64,000 bases of DNA. Source: Distichodus sexfasciatus. Taxonomy: Eukaryota; Chordata; Actinopteri; Characiformes; Distichodontidae. The position numbers and the translations under genes were made by a program. Location: contig JAVGVS010000684.1 of the NCBI GenBank assembly GCA_032718565.1, positions 80,824-144,823 on the forward strand, given 5' to 3'. Below the pieces are notes generated by a model. That model ran no database searches and was not told the DNA's origin. It worked only from the letters and a program-made list of their open reading frames with translations. Numbering within the stretch: the first letter of the stretch is position 1; the number at the start of each line of letters is the position of its first letter. Positions 57,776-64,000 of this stretch are shown here, piece by piece.

Positions 57776-60700
57776 CTGGAAGATGGAGGTGAACAGGCTG
57801 AAGTGGAAACATTGGATGGATCATGTGATTACTTCCCAAAACATTTAAGTTTGCTCTGGCTGTATGTATCTAATGCTAACTGAGCACTAGAAAACAGCAG
57901 CCAATGGAGCTACCATCAATAAAAATGTGAAGTATAATTTAGTCAGTAAATGATATTTAATTGAAAAACTATAATAAAGCTATAAAATATCATGGCCATC
58001 ATTGAATGCATACAATGCATTAATGTGACGCAGTCAACAACAAAAAGTCCTTTTCAATCTGCATGTATATTTTATATTTTGTGGCCTGCCATACACTACT
58101 AGAACACTGGTGGCCGCCCCGTCTTGTGTTCCACTTCCACTGTGTTTGTGGCGCTGACATAATGTTAATATTTTTTAAAAGATATTTGCAGAGGCTATTT
58201 TGTCAGAAAGATGAATAAAACTGGTTCATACGGTTGCTACCGTCAGGTCCTGCCACTCTGAGTCTGAAGCAAACAACCCAGGCACCAAAGTGCTAAAACA
58301 AAATAACAGCCTTTGGGAACGTCTGATCCTGCTGTGAGGCTCAAAAGTGCTAAACAAATAGCCTGACCCTTTCCTATGGACACTCGTGATTTATCCGCTT
58401 TCCTACAGAGCAAACGCCATTCGTGAGCTTCACCTTGAGCATTAAGAGCCATTACCCTTGATTAAAGAGATGATACAAAAGCTAATTACCTGACCCAGAG
58501 TCATTTATCCTAATAGATAAAGACAAATACACTGAGTTGTGCTTCCATTAGGCCGGCCAGCAGAAAGACAACTATAGAGGAAACTTTCCTAAACGTCTGG
58601 CTGCTGTTGGATTTTCTTTTGCACTGTTAAATAAGCAGGTAACACTTGATGTCACAGCAGCAGTACAATTATAGAACTCTACACATACACCAGTGATTTT
58701 GCCCTTTTCATCGTGACAGGGCGTCTGTGGGTATATTTTTTTGTCCAATTAGTCATTACTAGTTGATTTACTTATGTTAGAAGTACGCTGTAAAGGAGAG
58801 CAGTACTTATATTTTTGCTATCTACATTAGCACTGTTAAAATGAAAAGTGAGGGTGAGTAGTTAACAATGCACTCCGAGTAGCACGTGAAAATAATCAAC
58901 ATCAGCACCTTTCATTCATTTTTAGTTCAAAACACAATCCCAGGGATGAGAACATATGGCAATAAAACCCTGAATCCCATTTTAATTCCTGTCTCCCTGA
59001 TGATCTTACATAAGCAGTGGATTTGTCCTTAACTTGTGTCCTACCATGCTGCGATTGTGCTGAAGGACAGCAACGATGAATTAAAAAATAACCACACTTA
59101 ATGCTCTTATCCATTCACATTAATTATAATTATAAATATCCTCACAAACTGCAAAACACCACAGACTCAAGTGCAGAGCGACAAATTCCCCAGACGACAT
59201 TAACATCTTCTTCCAACTAAGGAACCGGCCATGTGATGCAGAGCATAAATTATTTACTCCTTTAAATAATTATGTTCTGCATAATTCATACTGAAGTTCA
59301 AGTGAATGTTGTAGCTCATTTATCATACACGGGTTTGGAGAGTGAGGTAGCACCTTGTCTGGTGAGACGTAAGCACATAAGGCTATTGTCCTTGACTCAG
59401 TAGCACACTCTGTCTGAAGCCAACTTTTAATGTCAGAATTGATTGTGATTCTGTGCCCGTCTGTCTTGGCTAAACCGTCAAGTCTGCAACGTGAATCGAA
59501 AAAAAGACAAAAATGGATTGCAGTGTTGCAGGAAACTGTCCAGCTGAGTGTGAACAGGTTCGGCACTGCAAGAGCTTTCAAGATGTTCCATATGTGTGTT
59601 AAAGTATGACAGAGGAGGGATAATGGATGCAGGGGTGAGGAATAAGAGGGCTGGTGAAAGAAGTTGGGCTGTCACCAAGAAAAGAGTGATGTTCCCGAAA
59701 ATCAATACCCGAGACCTCGTATCAATCACGAGTCCCTTCTCTGAACGCCGGCATTGTCACAGACGGAGGTGTATTGATCTGAAAGCACAGTGTTGATGAG
59801 GAACATTAACAGAAGGAGAGGAAAAGAAAGAGGGCGAGAGAGGGAGGTTGAAAGGGAGGGGAAGAGGCTGATGTATTGTTACTGCAGCAGTGAAATCAAC
59901 TAAAGGGAAACTGGGAGTGACATTAACAAGCACTAATGTCTCCATCTGTCACTTTCTTTCTCCTTTTTATCCAGGTTTTTACCTGAATAATCGCCTTTTT
60001 CTGAGAAAACGACATGGCTTACCCGTACAGTTAAGAATTGATGTTAAAGTTCTTGTACTTACTCTGCAGGTTTAGCACCTGAATATTTAAAAGAATGTCT
60101 TTCTTCATCCGTTACATGATTCAGTCGGACAAATACTGCTCATCTACATATTTCAAATGGAAAGTTTCGGGAGAAAGTGGAGCAGCAGATTTTTGCTTTA
60201 TGCACTATTTATTTTTCATACTGTACTGCTACTGTAAATGCTTTGACATTTTTTACTCTTGCTTTAGGCTAAAGCTGATATTTCCATTAGCACTGTAATG
60301 CTGCAATTATTCTTCTTGTTATCGTTCATTTTAACATGATCAATACTGCTTTATAAATGATGTGCCAATGGTCATTAATTGATAGCATTTTTTAAGCTTC
60401 ACTGTTAAAATGTAGTTAAAATCATGGCTTTATTTTACATTGATCTGGGTTTTTTTGGTAGTTATTGGTAGTAGTTGATGTGAGTAAAATTTGAGCGTGT
60501 ATAAAAGATAAATCACAGAGTAGAATAAATGCTATTTTTTGAAGGCACAATGTCATGTGTGATCCTAATGACGCATGAACTGTGCTGCAGATCAACTGTA
60601 AATAAATCAGAGAGATTTGAAACATGCCTACTGTAAATCATCAATCATTCATCACTGAAGCATGGCATGTGCCTAATTGGAAAGGAATATGTAGTTGTGA

Positions 60701-62183
60701 GAAGCAGAACGCCAGGACCATCCTTCAAATTCTCCACAAAGTAAGAGGCAGTTGCCTATGGTTACTTGAAATAAGTATTATGGAGATTGATAAATGTTTC
60801 AAAAACACAGATTTCTGATGCTGAATTCACACAAATGACGACTATGTGGCTAAAGTGTGGCTGCTTTGTGTACTGCCGGAGGAGAAAACAAGACTCGTCT
60901 ACACGAGAGCTCAACAAAGTTCATTCTACCTGGTACAACCCAACAACGAGGGTTACTGTAGCACATATCACACATGATAGTTATGATGGTGATGGGTTTA
61001 ATAGGGCAGTCAGACTGATCATGCTGACCTTGTCTTCCTGTACGAAATAACACATAAATATGACCTTCCAAAGTACGCAACATGGAATGGAATCCGACAG
61101 ACCAGACGACCTTCCTCCATCGATAGAATCACATAATGCTGTGAATGCTTTTAAATAATGATTTAAGAATGTTAAACTTGTACGTTTTAGACAAAGCTGC
61201 AATTTATAGGACCTTAGGAACTGTTAGCACCCATTGTTAGTATGCCATGTTGGAAATTTTGTTTAAGTTGAAATGGAGGGTAAAATAAGGTCTAAATCTA
61301 GTCAAGGTGATGGAGGCTTCTGCCATTTATGCAAACCTTGTGGTGCAAAAAGCTGGAATAAAAAATTAAACTCAAACACAAAGCAGGGCCAGTTCCATTG
61401 TGTTATCCCTAGCTGTAACACTGGCCATTTTTAAGAGGTTGATTGTTGAACGTGGAAGAGCGTTGTGATGTTGTAGGGCTTTCAGGGTGGTTTTCTGTGT
61501 GTCCATTGCAATCTACTGCCATATCGTTGAGCTGTTTTTGCTCTTTTGTTGGTCCTATGTATGATCTGTTTGCTTTTTCCCAGGTATCTGTGTGTAAGTG
61601 TCTATTTCTGACTCTCGGACTTTTTCTCTGCTTCTCACTTATGAATCATCCCGTGTTCCGTGACCCTCGCCTGCTTTACTGTGGATAAGTACTGGAATAA
61701 CCCATCTAGCAAAGTAGCAACGAGACTGCATTCTACTGCTACAGATCCATCACACTGCCCTGCACTTGTAACAACAAAAAATTGCAGCTACGTCACACAC
61801 ATTATGGCTCATATGGATTTGCTTGCTTCACATAACCTCTTGAAACTCCCACTTACCTGAATCTTTGCAAAAGTGGACGGATATATATGAAAGAGGGAAA
61901 AGAGAAAATAGGGAGAAGAGAGGTTAGACAAGATCAGTTCCTCCCAAACCGCGTGTAGTTTGAAGAATTCTTTCACAAAGAAGCCCTGACAACTGCTAGA
62001 CAACAACAACATAAACACAATGCATATGAATCAATATATTGTCCACAGAATAAAATGGATGATCTTTTCTTTATAAGTGCCACGATCACAGAGGCGTTTC
62101 CGGTCTCGTGTCCTTGTCCTCCTTGTGTTTTGTGTATCCTGATATCTTGCTTGTGTATTTAGGGCTGCCTCTCTCCTGTGTCA
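57776..62183 (-). other. Inferred mgat5b intron, no further exon seen
   Basis: I looked for the preceding conserved MGAT5 family segment (a phenylalanine/tryptophan-rich stretch before GKEKF) and did not find it on the minus strand. Holds the LINE relic at 59985-60200 and pyrimidine-rich text at 61440-61700. No gene is recognised on the plus strand either. Confidence 0.5.
59985..60200 (+). pseudogene. LINE reverse-transcriptase 3' relic
   Basis: Reads LRIDVKVLVLTLQ, then after a frameshift GLAPEYLKECLSS. This corresponds to the RIDFKVLLLTYKAL-GLAPEYL region found after the catalytic domain in several fish LINEs. It is short and broken. Confidence 0.55.
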
Positions 62184-62395
62184 CAGTTCAATTCAGTTTT
62201 ATTCATATAGCGTTCTTAACAACAGTCATTATCACAAAGCACTTTACATATAACCGTCCCAAACCCCCAACAAGCCCGAGGCCACAGTGGCAAGACAAAC
62301 TCCCTCTAGTAGGAAGAAACCTTGAGAGGAACCAAGACTCGGAACTGGACCCCATCCTCCTCTGGGCGACCGGGTGCATGAAGGTTTAATACCCA
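62184..62395. mobile_element. Widespread fish dispersed repeat
   Basis: CAATTCAGTTTTATTCATATAGCG, ACAAAGCACTTTACA, GGCAAGACAAACTCCCTCTAG and AGGAAGAAACCTTGAGAGGAACCAAGACTC are hallmark segments of a very common teleost repeat. I do not assign a class. Confidence 0.75.
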
Positions 62396-62500
62396 GGTAA
62401 ACATTAGTTCAGGATTAATGGTGAACTAATCATTTTTAAAGTGTTGTGTCTGTTCTGTGTCTTTGTGTTTGGTTGGTTTCGTTCGCTTATCAGTTAAATT

Positions 62501-62680
62501 AGTGAGTAGTTATTTGTCATTGTGAAGAAACCACAGCACAGCACCACAACCAAATGTGACCTCTGCAGTGCCCTGGGTGCAGTGGATGGGGCCGGTACCT
62601 TGCTCATGAGTACCTCAGTGGTACCTTTACCGGTCCGAGGCTTGAACTGGCGACCCTGTGAGCATGGGACCAACTGCCCC
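62501..62680 (-). mobile_element. SINE family A with internal deletion
   Basis: TAGTGAGTAGTTATTTGTCATTGTGAAG...CAAATGTGACCTCTGCAG...GGTACCTTGCTCATGAGTACCTCAGTGGTACCTTTACCGGTCC...AGCATGGGACCAACTGCCCC. It lacks the CATCCGTGAAGGAGCAG block. Confidence 0.85.
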
Positions 62681-64000
62681 GGAGATCATTAAAGTTTCTG
62701 TTATCCTCTACACCTGAATCCAGTGATTTTACATTATTACACGTTTTGCACATATTTGTCAAAACCAGGCAATGCCACATAAAGCATGACGGCCCGAGCT
62801 GCACCAAATTACAATCTGCTGTCAGCGTTAGGGAACAACTGAGGGTTTGTTGTTTACATGCCTTCTCTGTCTGCCCCCCCTCCCCCCTCTGTCGGCGTGC
62901 TGCTCTCTTCACACCTTGTAGAACACAACTGTGCTAACTGCGCACCGTGCCGTGCTATCAGCGCACTCAACAAGCCGTGATAAGAGCAAAGCAATCTGTC
63001 TCTCCACGGTGTGTTGAAGACGTCGTCAGACATCACTGACTGTACTGAGGGCTACAGGGTTCACTCTTCTGGGGCGTGAAACGTTCCCTCCCTCTCGCTC
63101 TCTCCCACTCTCCCTCTTTCGTCATGGACAAGAATATCTTTATGTTTCTTTAATACTAAATCTCAGATTCATTATTGTTTCAGCCTCTCAGTCTGTTTAT
63201 CTTCACCTTCCTCATTTGTACTGAGGTCATTTATCTTAGAACTGAAGGTTAGAAGATCAGCTTTTCACACCATGTACCAAATGATTTCTGCACCAAATCC
63301 TACAGAAAGCTTTCATAAGTGTTTTCACTATTGTCTCAATGCATCAAATCAAATTAAATCAATGCATACCATTTTATAGACTTGTTTTCTTGTATTTTTT
63401 GCATTGTGAATTAAATATTACTTAATGTTTAATAAACATTAAATAGTTCATGTTAATATCAATATGTACATAGGCTTTTAAATGTGCCATTCCAAGCCTC
63501 TCCCTCTGAACTGTATATTGTTAATTCTATCATTTTTGTTACTGTAGAAATGAGTCCAAAAGACAATCAAAAGCTTCTCTGACTGATCTGATAACTTTAC
63601 AGCAAACTCCAGCATCACTTATCGGCTAAAGGCGTCTCTCAGTATCATCAGAGGTATTTCACCACAGCAGTCTCCACATTTGGATTTATGACACTTGTAA
63701 ACAGATGCAACTGGAGCGTGGCTTTGCCGGCGTCTCTGAAGCTCCATCAGTCAGTGTGTGAAAAGAGCTTGTTATGTTCTCATCAGTGTCGATGCTTCAT
63801 GCAGGTCTGAGGTGGAAACCTGAGGCCCTTAACACCGCGTAAACCACATCAGGTGCAGAAGTGAGGGGAGTTTGGGGAAATGAAGAGGAGGACGATAAAT
63901 CTCCATGTAACTGATCCTGTAATACTCACTTTACAGCAGTAGAGCTTTTGGTTGAGAGACAGATAAAGAGAGAGATTGTGCAACTGTGTGTGTGTGTGTG
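62681..64000. other. Non-coding stretch to the window edge
   Basis: Nothing recognised apart from a GT repeat that runs off the end (63985-64000). Probably still mgat5b intron. Confidence 0.4.

Noticed and set aside
60624..61083. Possible small gene from overlapping plus and minus frames
   Set aside because: Neither frame shows a domain or splice structure. It probably lies within the mgat5b intron.

Overview
The window is nuclear DNA of a ray-finned (teleost-type) fish. This follows from the single recognisable gene, whose split exons encode a vertebrate glycosyltransferase, and from the repeat landscape: tRNA-derived SINEs, an L2/CR1-type LINE, solo-LTR-like elements and long CA, GT, CT and AAT microsatellites. 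Nothing prokaryotic is present. I cannot name the species from sequence alone.

The one gene I can support is the 3' half of mgat5b (alpha-1,6-mannosylglycoprotein 6-beta-N-acetylglucosaminyltransferase B) on the minus strand. Six exons lie at 57775-57620, 57451-57305, 57223-57107, 55876-55802, 55689-55418 and 54623-54425. They join in frame to 321 residues plus a TGA stop, which is the C-terminal part of the Golgi catalytic domain. The 5' exons lie beyond position 64000, so 57776-64000 is probably intron. Bases below 54424 are 3' UTR and then the downstream intergenic side.

From 1 to about 53600 I find no credible host gene. The sequence is single-copy-looking, gene-poor DNA peppered with mobile elements. 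SINE family A (about 240 bp, tRNA-like head) has 12 copies. SINE family B (V-SINE-like) has about 11 copies or fragments. A third, Mermaid-like SINE has two copies. A 5'-truncated LINE at 35097-37307 keeps a reverse-transcriptase reading frame broken by three stops. Four smaller LINE reverse-transcriptase remnants lie near 23.8-24.2, 49.15-49.4, 50.9-51.5 and 60.0-60.2 kb. Three copies of a LINE 3' tail end in ACTTTG repeats. A 502-bp solo LTR at 52880-53381 has a perfect 5-bp target duplication, and three copies of another LTR-like family are present.

Structural oddities are a roughly 790-bp imperfect tandem duplication at 7535-9100, an unclassified repeat pair at 33.1 and 38.1 kb, a minisatellite inside the LINE 3' region, and a 75-bp in-frame mgat5b exon with a UG-repeat acceptor on one side and a CA-repeat 8 bases after its donor on the other. 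That exon is the most testable functional idea here. I did not find a new multi-gene biological system.
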